Shown: in pieces, positions 51,240-61,278 of the stretch | Position numbering within the stretch: the stretch's first letter is position 1 | How the letters are laid out: each line of letters opens with the position of its first letter | DNA from: Pseudobutyrivibrio sp. MD2005 | GTDB lineage: Bacteria > Bacillota > Clostridia > Lachnospirales > Lachnospiraceae | Length of the DNA: 64,000 bases | Reading direction: 5' to 3' | Assembly (NCBI RefSeq): GCF_000621865.1 | Contig: NZ_JHXE01000001.1 | Span: 248,001 to 312,000 of the forward strand | The notes under the pieces: generated by a model | Told to the model about the DNA's origin: nothing | The model's database searches: none | Seen by the model: the letters and a program-made list of their open reading frames with translations, nothing else | Translations under genes and position numbers: made by a program

Positions 51240-53129
51240 ATGCTATCAATAATTCTGTTTTTGATTGTAATATCAGCTTTTGCTGTGTTTGCATGTTTTA
51301 AATTAGATAAGACATTTGAGGAGGCTCTTCCAATATCTTGCATGGGAATAATACTTGTATTATTCCTATTTGGCGTTTTACATATTTTAAAAATCGGTGC
51401 TGTAGTGATAGGTGTTGCTGCAGCACTGCTATACGTTTACACCATTTATTGGATAATTAAAGGCGGGGCAAAATCAGTTCTTAAAGAGCGCATCTTTAAT
51501 CTGGTTACTCCTGGATTTTTGATATTTGCAGCATTTTCAATGCTACTTGCATATTGGAATCAGGACAGAATGGCTACCCGTACTGATGAATTCTCACATT
51601 GGCTAGATACTGTAGTTATTATGTCACAGCTAGATGCTTTCGGAACAGCACCTGGTTCAACAGCCGTGTTTCCTTCGTATCCACCAGCAATGTCGCTTTT
51701 TCAGTATATGCTAGAAAAGATAAACATGTTGGTTACAGGCGAGTTTTCAGAGTGGAAAACTTACTATGCATATCAGCTTTTAGCAATTGTTTCAATGCTT
51801 CCATTTGCAAAGGTAAAGGCAGAAGCTACAGCTAAAAAGGTTGCAAGCATCATTATGTGGTTTGCAGCAGTTGTCATGCCATTGTATTTCTTTAGTGAAG
51901 CATACTGCAGTTTGTATATTGACCCATTCTTAGGAGTTCTTGGCGGATGCGGCTTTGCTGCTATCTCTCTTACCAAGAATAAGGATTGGCTCTACACTAC
52001 ATATATTTCAATGCTTTGTGCAACACTTACACTTGCTAAGGATGTAGGAATATATCTTGCAATGTTTATTGCGCTTTATTATGTGATTGACATGATCTCA
52101 GCTAAAAGGGCAGATGCTGTAAGCAAGATTAAATTGCTAGCTGTATCGCTTGTTCCAGTTATCTCTTTTGTTGCTGCAAAGATGCTATGGAAATTAGAGC
52201 TTACTATTTCCCACACACCTCGCAAATTTAGTGCACCTTTTGATTTCGCAGGTACAATTGCTACGCTGCAAGGAAAAGGAAATGAATTCCAGACAACAGT
52301 ACATGGAAATTTCATGGATGCCATTACTTACAGATATATCTATTTTGAAAGAATGGGATTCAACTACACGGCGCTTATGGTGTTGATTACAGCTGCATTA
52401 ATTGGGCTTCATATCAAGCTGTACAGAAAATCACAGCTAACAAAGGCTGCAAGTATAGCTGGCGCAGTGATTCCAAGTATAGCGATTATTTTTTACATAC
52501 TTTCAATGTTTCCACTTTACATATCTAGATTTTCAGAAGAGGAAGCCATTAATCTTGCCTCATTTGATAGATACTGTGGAATCATGTTTTTGACAGGGCT
52601 ATTACTTCTGACTTGGCTTGTTAGAGAGTCCATTTCAGATATTACAAAAAAGCAGGTTGCGGTAATCGCAGCAGTTGCGGTGACACTTTTGGTGTTCCAC
52701 AGTAAGGCTGAATCAATTAGATATTATACTTCTAGACAGCTTGTGGATGATTCTGTTAGCTTCCGCGCCGCAGTAAATATCCTTGCTGGTAAGATTAATG
52801 CTAACACACCGGAAGATGCATCTATTTTAATTGTGGGTGATGATACTAATGTTGTATTCCATCCAATACTTGCAACAATAGCAAAGCCTCGTTCATTTAC
52901 ATATAGTGATGTGTATATTTCAAGCTATGTAGATGAAAGTGGTGCAGGTTTATCTGAAGAGGAATTCAAGGAGATTCTAGTTGATAATTTTGATTATGTA
53001 GCTATATACAATCCTACAGATAATCTTGTAAATACTTATGCTGGATTGTTTGAAGATTCTTCAGAGATAAAGGATCTTACATTATATCAAGTAGATAAAG
53101 AGTCAGGCATGCTTAGCCTGGTGCAATAA
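51240..53129 (+). CDS. Large polytopic membrane protein, GT-C-like
   Basis: This 629-residue protein has about 13 hydrophobic segments, a loop RMATRTDEFSHWLDTVVIM with a D/E pair, and a soluble C-terminal region (FRAAVNILAGKINANTPEDA onward) as in GT-C enzymes with an extracytoplasmic domain. FPSYPPAMSLFQYMLEK lies between the second group of helices, a feature seen in GT-C and mannosyltransferase-like proteins. AAGGAG lies ten bases before ATG 51240. It lies between two GT2 genes (50199 and 53142), fitting a donor-maker and user pair. Confidence 0.68.
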   Translation: MLSIILFLIVISAFAVFACFKLDKTFEEALPISCMGIILVLFLFGVLHILKIGAVVIGVAAALLYVYTIYWIIKGGAKSVLKERIFNLVTPGFLIFAAFSMLLAYWNQDRMATRTDEFSHWLDTVVIMSQLDAFGTAPGSTAVFPSYPPAMSLFQYMLEKINMLVTGEFSEWKTYYAYQLLAIVSMLPFAKVKAEATAKKVASIIMWFAAVVMPLYFFSEAYCSLYIDPFLGVLGGCGFAAISLTKNKDWLYTTYISMLCATLTLAKDVGIYLAMFIALYYVIDMISAKRADAVSKIKLLAVSLVPVISFVAAKMLWKLELTISHTPRKFSAPFDFAGTIATLQGKGNEFQTTVHGNFMDAITYRYIYFERMGFNYTALMVLITAALIGLHIKLYRKSQLTKAASIAGAVIPSIAIIFYILSMFPLYISRFSEEEAINLASFDRYCGIMFLTGLLLLTWLVRESISDITKKQVAVIAAVAVTLLVFHSKAESIRYYTSRQLVDDSVSFRAAVNILAGKINANTPEDASILIVGDDTNVVFHPILATIAKPRSFTYSDVYISSYVDESGAGLSEEEFKEILVDNFDYVAIYNPTDNLVNTYAGLFEDSSEIKDLTLYQVDKESGMLSLVQ

Positions 53130-53141
53130 TAAGGAGCCAAT

Positions 53142-54086
53142 ATGGAAAAGAAGTTACTTTCTATCGTAGTGCCTGCTTACAACGAGCAGGAGTCGTTGCC
53201 ATTATTTTATAATGCAATAATAGAGATAGAACAAAAACTAAATAATGTTGATATTGAGCTGCTTATCATAGACGATGGTTCGAAGGATAACACATTATCG
53301 GTTATAAAAGAGCTTAAGAAAAAAGACTCAAGAGTTCACTATGTTTCATTTTCGAGAAACTTTGGTAAAGAGGCTGGGATTTTTGCCGGTCTAAAGCACT
53401 CAAAAGGTGATTATGTGGTTATGATGGATGCGGATTTACAGGATCCACCTGCACTTCTTCCTGAGATGCTAAAGTACCTTGAGAGTGGAGAGTACCAGTG
53501 TGTAGCCACCCGTCGTGTAGATAGAAAAGGGGAACCACCTATTCGTTCTTGGTTTGCTCGCAAATTCTATCGTCTTATGAATAAAATCAGCGATGCTGAT
53601 ATTGTGGATGGCGCAAGAGATTACCAGATGATGACAAGAAAAGTTGTTGAGGCGATTCTTTCTATGGGAGAATACAATCGCTTTAGCAAGGGAATATTTG
53701 GCTGGGTTGGATTTAAGCGAAAGTGGCTTGAGTTCGAAAATACAGAGCGTATTGCAGGCGAAACTAAATGGTCCTTCTGGAAGCTGTTTATATATGCGAT
53801 AGACGGAATTGTAGCATTTTCGACAGCTCCGCTTACCATGGTTTCATTGCTTGGACTAATAATGTGCATGGTGGCATTCTTATTTATAATCGTAATCATT
53901 ATTCGCACATTAGTATTTGGTGACCCAACAAATGGTTGGCCATCAATGGTTTGTATAATTCTGTTGGTGTCAGGCATACAGCTTTCATGCTTGGGTATCA
54001 TAGGTCAATATATGGCAAAGACATATCTTGAGACAAAACATAGACCTATCTACATTATTGGGGAGACTGACGAGGAGCAAGAATAA
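53142..54086 (+). CDS. Polyprenyl-phosphate glycosyltransferase (GT2, CsbB/ArnC-like)
   Basis: This 314-residue enzyme has SIVVPAYNEQESLPLFYNAI, LLIIDDGSKDNTLSVIKEL, SFSRNFGKEAGIFAGL, and MMDADLQDPPALLPEM, the full GT2/CsbB signature. RFSKGIFGWVGFKRKWLEFE is the acceptor-side loop, and two C-terminal helices end in GIIGQYMAKTYLETKHRPIY. AAGGAG precedes ATG 53142. Family knowledge: CsbB in Bacillus makes undecaprenyl-phosphate-GlcNAc, used with YfhO; a YfhO homologue is encoded at 55263. Confidence 0.93.
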   Translation: MEKKLLSIVVPAYNEQESLPLFYNAIIEIEQKLNNVDIELLIIDDGSKDNTLSVIKELKKKDSRVHYVSFSRNFGKEAGIFAGLKHSKGDYVVMMDADLQDPPALLPEMLKYLESGEYQCVATRRVDRKGEPPIRSWFARKFYRLMNKISDADIVDGARDYQMMTRKVVEAILSMGEYNRFSKGIFGWVGFKRKWLEFENTERIAGETKWSFWKLFIYAIDGIVAFSTAPLTMVSLLGLIMCMVAFLFIIVIIIRTLVFGDPTNGWPSMVCIILLVSGIQLSCLGIIGQYMAKTYLETKHRPIYIIGETDEEQE

Positions 54087-54087
54087 A

Positions 54088-55251
54088 ATGAGCGGTAAAA
54101 AAATAGTCCATCTTAGTCTCAATAGTTTATTTACAGATGGCTGGTCTTATCAGGATCAGATGCTTACAAAATTTCATAAGAAGATGGGGCTATCAGTTAC
54201 AGATATCACATCACACTGGATTAATGATGATAAGGGAAATGTAATCTGGGATGATAGAGATGATTATGTAAATGACGATGGCGTTCATGTAGTTCGTTTG
54301 AAAATCAAAGGTAAGGAATCTTTTACCAACAAGTTCAAGCGATTTGAAGGTCTGTATGAAGCTATTGAAAAAGAGAATCCTGACATTATGTTTATTCATG
54401 GTGTTAGTTCGCCTGAAAATACTACAATAGTAAAATATTTAAAGGCTCATCCAACTGTTGTGGCCTACGCAGATAATCATGCGGATTTTTCAAATTCAGG
54501 TACTAACTGGTTTTCAAAAAACATTCTTCATAAAATTGTATGGAGACACTATGCTAAGCTTTTGGTTCCCCATATTAAGAAGTTTTATGGCGTTATGCCT
54601 AGCCGCGTAGATTTCCTCAGAGATATTTATCATATCCCTACAGAAAAGACCGAGCTTCTTGTTATGGGCGTGGATGATGATGAGGTTAAAAAGGCGCTAG
54701 CGGTTGACACTCGTGCCGAGATTCGTAGGAAATATAACATTGAGGATGATGATATTCTTGTGATGACTGGTGGCAAAATCGATATGGCTAAAAAGCAGAC
54801 AGTCAATCTTATGGAAGCCATAAATAAGCTTGATAATCCTAAGGTGAAGCTTATCGTTTTCGGTTCAGTTGTAGATGAACTAAAGGATGCTGTAAATGCT
54901 CAGTGTAGCGATAGATGTAAATATATTGGATGGATTAATTCTGCAGAGACATTGAATTATTATGGCGCCTCAGATTTAGTTATATTCCCAGGTCGTCACT
55001 CAGTATTTTGGGAGCAGGTTGTAGGAATTGGAAAGCCTATGATTTGCAAATATTGGGATGGTACTACTCATGTGGATTTAGGAGGAAATGTTAAGTTCCT
55101 ATATAAAGACACAGTTGAAGAATTGACAGAAGTGATTAACACCGTGCTTGGTTCCGAAGAAGTGTTTAAAGGAATGCAAGAAGTGGCTCAGTCAAAGGGA
55201 ATGGAATACTTCTCTTATCAACAGATTGCAAGAAAGAGCTTAGAATTATAA
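54088..55251 (+). CDS. Glycosyltransferase family 4-like (GT-B)
   Basis: This 387-residue protein has VHLSLNSLFTDGWSYQDQML at the start and LLVMGVDDDEVKKAL, MTGGKIDMAKKQTVNLMEAI, LIVFGSVVDELKD and FPGRHSVFWEQVVGIGKPMI in the donor half. The last lacks the usual EX7E glutamates in standard form, so specificity is uncertain. ATG 54088 follows GAGGAG at ten bases; a longer frame overlaps the previous gene. It lies between a CsbB-like and a YfhO-like gene. Confidence 0.82.
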   Translation: MSGKKIVHLSLNSLFTDGWSYQDQMLTKFHKKMGLSVTDITSHWINDDKGNVIWDDRDDYVNDDGVHVVRLKIKGKESFTNKFKRFEGLYEAIEKENPDIMFIHGVSSPENTTIVKYLKAHPTVVAYADNHADFSNSGTNWFSKNILHKIVWRHYAKLLVPHIKKFYGVMPSRVDFLRDIYHIPTEKTELLVMGVDDDEVKKALAVDTRAEIRRKYNIEDDDILVMTGGKIDMAKKQTVNLMEAINKLDNPKVKLIVFGSVVDELKDAVNAQCSDRCKYIGWINSAETLNYYGASDLVIFPGRHSVFWEQVVGIGKPMICKYWDGTTHVDLGGNVKFLYKDTVEELTEVINTVLGSEEVFKGMQEVAQSKGMEYFSYQQIARKSLEL

Positions 55252-55262
55252 AGGTTGATTTC

Positions 55263-57518
55263 ATGATAGATATAAAGCAGTTTTTGAAAAAGGATTATGT
55301 TAAATCATTCATTATATGTTTTATTATAGCTTGCCTTTCGCTATTACCGTTTGTAGTAGCAGGGCATGGCTTTTTTGTGTTGACGAACGATTTCAATGAT
55401 CAGCAGATTCCTTTTACAATGGGATTGCATAGAGACTTATTAGATGGTGGTTTTAATGGCTTTAGTTGGAGCGTTGATTTAGGCACATCCACAATTCAGG
55501 CTTATAGTTTTTATGAATTGGGGGGACCATTTTTCTGGTTGAGCATGTTGTTCCCAGTTAATGCATTTCCTTATATGGTGGCATGGTTCTTTATGCTTAA
55601 ATTTGCATTTGCAGGCCTTACCTCTTGCCTTTATCTTAAGAGATTTGTAAAGGATAGCAAATGGGCGGTGCTTGGCTCAGTGCTTTATGCGTTTTCGGGT
55701 TATTCACTTGCCAACATGCTTTTCTATCATTTCCATGATGCGATAGTTTGTTTCCCACTAATGTTGCTTGGATTAGAAATTTACAAAGAGAAAAAGGATA
55801 GCAGATTATTTATATTTTCGATATTCATTAACTGCTTCGTTAACTACTTCTTCTTTGTGGGAGATGTTGTATTTCTAATAATCTATTATCTATTTAGATT
55901 TGCAAGTAAAGATATTAAGACATTAATCCTAGATGTAGTAAAGTGCATTGGCTGTGGCGTGCTTGGCGTTGCCATGGCAGCATTTATGTTTATTCCAAAC
56001 ATCATGTATATCTCGGGTAATCCTCGAACAGGGCAGTTCAGTGGTATCTTATCGATGCTCACCACTACTTTAGAAGATTACCTGTACATACTAAAAAATA
56101 TGCTGCTTCCGGCAGAGACATTAACATCTGTTAGTGTTATAAATGAGCAGAATTTCTCTAGCCATGGAATGTACTTACCTTTGTTTGGATTAGTTTTGGT
56201 GATTGCCTATATTATAAAAAAACGCGATTGGCTTTCTAGAATAATCCTGTTTTGTGCAGTGGCTAGTTTTATACCACTTCTAAGCGATTTGTTTTATATG
56301 TACAGTGCGGCGCAAATGAGATGGTGGTACGCATTCGGCCTTATGGTTGTATTGGCATCTATCAGAATGATAGAAGAGCCAGAGGTTAAAGCTATAAAAG
56401 TTGCGACAGTAGGCTACATTGCGATAATCATAATGTTTGCGATTATCATAAATGTATTAAATGGCCTAAATATCAACGATCATCAGTGGATTAATGATGC
56501 AGTTAGATTTTATGTATATGTAGCAATTGCTATAGTCGGTGCGATTATTACTTGTATCATCACCACAAGAAGCCAGATAAATTACAAAAATGTATTTGTA
56601 AATGTAGCTATCGTTTCAGTAGGCCTCATGTTTAGCACAGCCTTTATATATAAGACCTGCGATTGGATGGGCTTACAAGCTTACAAGCAAAAGTATGATG
56701 TGTCTGTTGAGTTGGAGCTCCCTAGTGAACAGTACAGATTAAACAACACTATGAATCTTATCAGCATGGCTGCACATGTAGCTGGCTTTACTAACCAAAC
56801 ATCTACAAATGCAAATAGCATTATCGAGTTTGAAGATTTATTTGATTACTACCACAATGTGGCTGGAATGCCAAAGAACGATATTCCAGGTTTGGCAGAG
56901 CTAATTGCAGGAAAATACTATTTGATGTATGAAGAAACAGCAGGAACTGTTGTTGACACTTATGATACAGATCTAGGCACAGCCTATTTAATGGAGCGTG
57001 GTGCTTGTCCAATTGGATTTGCGGTAGATTCATACATCACACTTGAGGAATTAAAGAGCTTACCAGTCAATCAAAGAGCAATAGCACTTCTTGATAGTGC
57101 AGTGATTGATGAGGCTGATGTAACAAAAGAAATTGCAAATGATTTAAAGCAAAATACAGCAGATGATATAGATTTTGATAAATCTATAGATGATTATGTT
57201 ACAGAGCACACCTATGGTTCGGTTCTTGGATTTAGTAAAGATGGTCACGGTATGAAATGTGTGACCGGCTATGATAAAGACACTTATGTGTATTTCAGTG
57301 TGCCTTATGATGAGGGCTGGACAGCTACAGTTGATGGCATTCAAACGGACATTATTAAATCTGGCGGTATGATGCTTATCAAGGTTCCAGCAGGAAATCA
57401 TAATGTGGAATTCACGTATGGTACACCAGGATTTAAAATCGGACTTATTATTGCCGCCTTAGGATGGTGCGCATTTACAGCATTGATGCTAATGGCTAGG
57501 AGAAAGGATAGAAACTGA
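55263..57518 (+). CDS. YfhO-family membrane glycosyltransferase
   Basis: This 751-residue protein has about 13 hydrophobic segments followed by a soluble C-terminal region, with YVYFSVPYDEGWTATVDGIQ and LIKVPAGNHNVEFTYGTPGF near the end, the hallmark of YfhO proteins. The N-terminal outer loop has GHGFFVLTNDFNDQQIPFTM with the acidic residues. Known YfhO proteins transfer GlcNAc from undecaprenyl phosphate to teichoic acid together with CsbB and a GtcA-type flippase. CsbB-like GT2 genes flank it (53142, 59144), and the one GtrA domain is at 50199. The last base overlaps the next ATG. Confidence 0.9.
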   Translation: MIDIKQFLKKDYVKSFIICFIIACLSLLPFVVAGHGFFVLTNDFNDQQIPFTMGLHRDLLDGGFNGFSWSVDLGTSTIQAYSFYELGGPFFWLSMLFPVNAFPYMVAWFFMLKFAFAGLTSCLYLKRFVKDSKWAVLGSVLYAFSGYSLANMLFYHFHDAIVCFPLMLLGLEIYKEKKDSRLFIFSIFINCFVNYFFFVGDVVFLIIYYLFRFASKDIKTLILDVVKCIGCGVLGVAMAAFMFIPNIMYISGNPRTGQFSGILSMLTTTLEDYLYILKNMLLPAETLTSVSVINEQNFSSHGMYLPLFGLVLVIAYIIKKRDWLSRIILFCAVASFIPLLSDLFYMYSAAQMRWWYAFGLMVVLASIRMIEEPEVKAIKVATVGYIAIIIMFAIIINVLNGLNINDHQWINDAVRFYVYVAIAIVGAIITCIITTRSQINYKNVFVNVAIVSVGLMFSTAFIYKTCDWMGLQAYKQKYDVSVELELPSEQYRLNNTMNLISMAAHVAGFTNQTSTNANSIIEFEDLFDYYHNVAGMPKNDIPGLAELIAGKYYLMYEETAGTVVDTYDTDLGTAYLMERGACPIGFAVDSYITLEELKSLPVNQRAIALLDSAVIDEADVTKEIANDLKQNTADDIDFDKSIDDYVTEHTYGSVLGFSKDGHGMKCVTGYDKDTYVYFSVPYDEGWTATVDGIQTDIIKSGGMMLIKVPAGNHNVEFTYGTPGFKIGLIIAALGWCAFTALMLMARRKDRN

Positions 57519-59107
57519 TGACAGTAGCAACAACTATCGAAAATAAGATAAAAGAATTCATTGAAAGGCTGACAGTTGCGCAGAAGTATGCATTTTGTTC
57601 AGCAATATTGTTTGGAATATTTGCTCACGGATTTGCTTTTTTTAATAGATTGTCTGTGCATGACAATAGCCATTGCCTATTTGATTTGGGTGCGTCTTAC
57701 GAAGTAAATCGCTGGGGCCTTGGTATTCTTTATAGATTAATGGTGTTTACTACAAAGACCTATTCATTGCCATTCTTTAATGGATTTATGTCTGTGGTAT
57801 TTATTGGAATTTGCGCAATGATTCTTATGGACATCTTTGAGATAAGGTCAAAGGTAGTAGCTGTAATCATTGGTGGCCTTATGGTTGTGTTCCCGATGGT
57901 AACAAGCGTATTTTCATTTATGTTTACAAGCTGGCCATATTTCATGGGCCTTGTATTTGGATTTCAGGCAGCGAGGGTTCTTACAAAAGAGCTTTCTGTT
58001 AAAAATGTAATCATCAGTGCTCTTTGGATGGCGGTTTGCCTTAGCTTTTACCAGGCATTCCTTGGAGTGGTAGTTACTATCTTCTTGCTTAAGATGCTTA
58101 TAGACGTAATTGATGCTAAGACAGAATCGGTAGTGAAATATGCAATTTCAGGTTTCTCATATTTAATTGAATTGGGCCTTTCACTTGGAATCTGGTCTAT
58201 CATCGCAAAGATATTTAGAACCGTTAAGCACATGGAACTCAATGATTATAAAGGCTGGGGCGAGCCATACAACATCGCCAAATTCCCTCTAAAACTCAAA
58301 GAAGCCATTACAAGCTTCTTGTCATTTAGAATGGAAGGCATTAATCAGCTTAGATATCTAAGAATGATTTCGTTGCTAATTTTTGCATTAACAGTAGTTA
58401 TGATTGTAATGCTTTTAATTAAGTCACAGGCTAAGCTGGCAGTAAAGCTTTCGTCTATTGTAGGCGCATTACTTTTACCTGTATCAATGACAGTTATTTA
58501 TCTTCTTTCCACAAGTGATATGTTCCAGGTAAGTACTCTGATGATTTATGCAGAAGTGTTTGTTTACATCATTCCGTTAATACTATTAGAGAAATATGAA
58601 GGATTTGATGGTGTAATTGCAGGAAGAATGTCACAGATAATTGCCGGATTAATGATTTTGTGCACTAGTGTTGTGACACTTGGATATGTATATTTAGATA
58701 ATGGTGCTTATAATAAGGCTGCCATTTACCAGGAACAGGCTGTTGTTTATATGACAGCGCTTATGGCAAATATCAAAGCTACTGAAGGCTTTGCTGATGA
58801 TATGGATATCGTGTTTGTTGGCTTCAATAATGTAGAAGATTCAACAATAAATGAAGTCGCAAAGAAAGAAGAATTGGATGGTATTCAGCTAGAAAAGTAC
58901 TATAATTCACTAGAGGAAATGATAAACTTCGGCGTGAATGTACAGTTTATGCGTGATCATCTAGGTATCGGAAATGATCAAATCATTATTGATGATGATA
59001 ATGAATACGCTGAACTTCCAGAAGTAAAGGCAATGCCTACATATCCTAATGATGGTGGAATAGCTATTGTGGATGGGAAGGTTATTGTTAAGATGGGGGA
59101 AATGTAG
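57518..59107 (+). CDS. GtrII-like membrane glucosyltransferase
   Basis: This 529-residue protein has about 11 hydrophobic segments with HDNSHCLFDLGASYEVNRWG LGIL-type sequence after the first helix, the conserved region of GtrII/GtrG-type enzymes that modify polysaccharides outside the membrane. TSWPYFMGLVFGFQAARVLT and MAVCLSFYQAFLGVVVTIFL follow. The start overlaps the YfhO stop by one base (TGATG), so the two are coupled. The GT2 at 59144 probably supplies its polyprenyl-phosphate sugar. Confidence 0.82.
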   Translation: MTVATTIENKIKEFIERLTVAQKYAFCSAILFGIFAHGFAFFNRLSVHDNSHCLFDLGASYEVNRWGLGILYRLMVFTTKTYSLPFFNGFMSVVFIGICAMILMDIFEIRSKVVAVIIGGLMVVFPMVTSVFSFMFTSWPYFMGLVFGFQAARVLTKELSVKNVIISALWMAVCLSFYQAFLGVVVTIFLLKMLIDVIDAKTESVVKYAISGFSYLIELGLSLGIWSIIAKIFRTVKHMELNDYKGWGEPYNIAKFPLKLKEAITSFLSFRMEGINQLRYLRMISLLIFALTVVMIVMLLIKSQAKLAVKLSSIVGALLLPVSMTVIYLLSTSDMFQVSTLMIYAEVFVYIIPLILLEKYEGFDGVIAGRMSQIIAGLMILCTSVVTLGYVYLDNGAYNKAAIYQEQAVVYMTALMANIKATEGFADDMDIVFVGFNNVEDSTINEVAKKEELDGIQLEKYYNSLEEMINFGVNVQFMRDHLGIGNDQIIIDDDNEYAELPEVKAMPTYPNDGGIAIVDGKVIVKMGEM

Positions 59108-59143
59108 ATATATAGTTATTCTAAAATGAAACGAGGATGAAAT

Positions 59144-60076
59144 ATGTTATTTTCGGTTGTAATTCCTGTATATGGTTGTAGAGCTGCTCTACCTGAACTT
59201 CACAGAAGGTTAACAGAAACTATATCTGAGTTAACCACAGATTATGAAATAATACTAGTGAATGATAATTGCCCAGAAAATTCTTGGGAAGTAATTGAAG
59301 AATTATGTGCTAGGGATTCTCATGTAATCGGTATTGAGCTGTCACGTAATTTTGGGCAGATGAATGCCATGCTTGCTGGTCTTAATAATTGCAAAGGCGA
59401 ATGGGTTATTGTTATGGATTGTGACTTGCAGGATAGGCCAGAGGAAATACCGAGATTATATGCAAAAGCCAAAGAGGGATATGATGTTGTCTTCGCAAGA
59501 CGCGCTGATAGAAAAGACTCCAAAATAAAAATATTTTGGTCAAATCTATTTTATAAGGTATACAATTATGCGACAGACGGAAATTATGATGGTGCTTTAT
59601 GTAACTATTCGGTTATTAATAGAAAAGTTATTGAAGCATATTGTTCCATGAACGAGCAGTATCGTGACTATGTAATGTATATAAAATGGTTAGGATTTCA
59701 CTCCACGGCTATTGATGTAGAGCATAATGCGAGATTTGAAGGTGAAAGTTCTTATACGTTTAAGAAAAAAGTTGATATGGCAATTGAATTGCTGACATCT
59801 CAATCAGATAAGATGCTAAAGCTAGTTGTAAAACTGGGATTCAGTATGACATTTTTAGCGTTTATAGCAATTATTGTAATTGTTATCCAATATTTTACAA
59901 TTGATGTTGACCCTGGATGGACCAGTATGGTCGCTTCGATAATCTTGATTGGTGGTCTTGTTATTTTAACAATTGGAATGGTCGGTTTGTATGTTGGAAA
60001 TATTTTTGTGCAAACAAAGGATAGACCTAAATATGTTATAAGACAGATAATTAATGAGGATAAAGAGGAAGGTTAG
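59144..60076 (+). CDS. Polyprenyl-phosphate glycosyltransferase (GT2, GtrB-like)
   Basis: This 310-residue enzyme has SVVIPVYGCRAALPELHRRL, LVNDNCPENSWEVIEELC, SRNFGQMNAMLAGL and VMDCDLQDRPEEIPRLY as the GT2 site, RDYVMYIKWLGFHSTAID in the acceptor loop, and two C-terminal membrane segments ending GMVGLYVGNIFVQTKDRPKY. ATG 59144 follows ACGAGGA at about seven bases. It follows YfhO and GtrII genes and precedes an ATP-grasp ligase, so it may charge the lipid with an amino sugar used by those partners; this is inferred. Confidence 0.92.
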   Translation: MLFSVVIPVYGCRAALPELHRRLTETISELTTDYEIILVNDNCPENSWEVIEELCARDSHVIGIELSRNFGQMNAMLAGLNNCKGEWVIVMDCDLQDRPEEIPRLYAKAKEGYDVVFARRADRKDSKIKIFWSNLFYKVYNYATDGNYDGALCNYSVINRKVIEAYCSMNEQYRDYVMYIKWLGFHSTAIDVEHNARFEGESSYTFKKKVDMAIELLTSQSDKMLKLVVKLGFSMTFLAFIAIIVIVIQYFTIDVDPGWTSMVASIILIGGLVILTIGMVGLYVGNIFVQTKDRPKYVIRQIINEDKEEG

Positions 60077-60082
60077 AGTGGT

Positions 60083-61216
60083 TTGAAAAAAATAGCTATA
60101 ATAGGAGCCTCTTATTTACAGGTTCCATTAATCAATAAAGCAAAGGAGATGGGGTATGAAACTCACGTATTTGCTTGGGAAGCAAACGATGTAGGAGAAG
60201 CGCTTGCAGATTATTTTTACCCCATAAGCATAATTGAAAAGGAACAAATCCTTCAAAAATGTAAGGAAATAAAAATAGATGGAATATGCACAATTGCATC
60301 CGATTTGGCTACTGTAGCTGTTAATTATGTCGCTAATGAGATGAGCCTGGTTGGTAACAGTATGGATTGTACTATAAAATCTACAAACAAGTGGGTAATG
60401 AGAGAGACATTCCTAAAAAACGCAGATCCATCACCACGTTTTGCTATAATTAAATCGGAGCAAGACTACAATAAAATAGAATTTAATTACCCTGTCATAG
60501 TAAAACCACTTGATAGATCTGGAAGTCGAGGCATCACTAAGGTAGACTCGGCTTTAGAATTAGAGACTGCAGTTAAAATGGCATTAGAAGTAGGTTTTGA
60601 AAAATCAGCAATAATAGAAGAGTTTGTTAGCGGAACAGAGTATAGTATAGAAGGAATAAGCTATCGTGGACATCATGAAATACTAGCTATTACAAGAAAG
60701 TACACCACAGGAGCTCCTCATTTCATTGAAACTGCTCATTGTGAACCTGCAGTCTTATCAGTAGAAATCGTGAAGAAGATTAAGGATGTTGTAAAACATG
60801 CCTTAACCAGCCTTGGAGTTGAAAATGGGGCTTCACATTCAGAATTGAAAATAGATAAAGATGGAAATATTAAGATTATAGAAATAGGTGCCCGGATGGG
60901 TGGTGACTGTATTGGTAGTGGTTTAGTGCAATTATCTACAGGTGTAGATTTCGTAAAAGCAGTTATCGATGTTGCTATGGGAAATAAACCGGATATACAT
61001 CCATCAAGAAAGAATTATGCAATAATAAGATATGTGATGAATAAAAAAGATAAAGAACTGATGGATTCTGCACTCGAAAAGATGTCAGAGAATGTTATTG
61101 ACTATAAATTGGCTGATAATCTTGAAGGTGAAATTTTAGATAGTTCGACAAGATATGGTTATTTTATGATGTGTGATGAAAATGGTGAAGTATTGAAATA
61201 CTTACCAGAAGAATAG
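60083..61216 (+). CDS. ATP-grasp ligase, copy 1
   Basis: This 377-residue enzyme has IIGASYLQVPLINKAKEMGY as the preATP-grasp domain, VIVKPLDRSGSRGITKVD as the ATP-binding loop, IIEEFVSGTEYSIEGIS, and IIEIGARMGGDCIG with the metal-binding E-x-x-x-R. ATP-grasp enzymes of this form join a carboxylate to an amine through an acyl phosphate. In polysaccharide loci such proteins often attach amino acids to amino sugars. TTG 60083 follows GAGGAAGG at about ten bases. A close relative lies at 62222 with a GT2 gene between. Substrates are not readable from the sequence. Confidence 0.85.
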   Translation: MKKIAIIGASYLQVPLINKAKEMGYETHVFAWEANDVGEALADYFYPISIIEKEQILQKCKEIKIDGICTIASDLATVAVNYVANEMSLVGNSMDCTIKSTNKWVMRETFLKNADPSPRFAIIKSEQDYNKIEFNYPVIVKPLDRSGSRGITKVDSALELETAVKMALEVGFEKSAIIEEFVSGTEYSIEGISYRGHHEILAITRKYTTGAPHFIETAHCEPAVLSVEIVKKIKDVVKHALTSLGVENGASHSELKIDKDGNIKIIEIGARMGGDCIGSGLVQLSTGVDFVKAVIDVAMGNKPDIHPSRKNYAIIRYVMNKKDKELMDSALEKMSENVIDYKLADNLEGEILDSSTRYGYFMMCDENGEVLKYLPEE

Positions 61217-61278
61217 AAATTATTCTTAATATAATAATATAATGCCTAAAATTAGTTCTTATGAAAGGTTATAGTTCG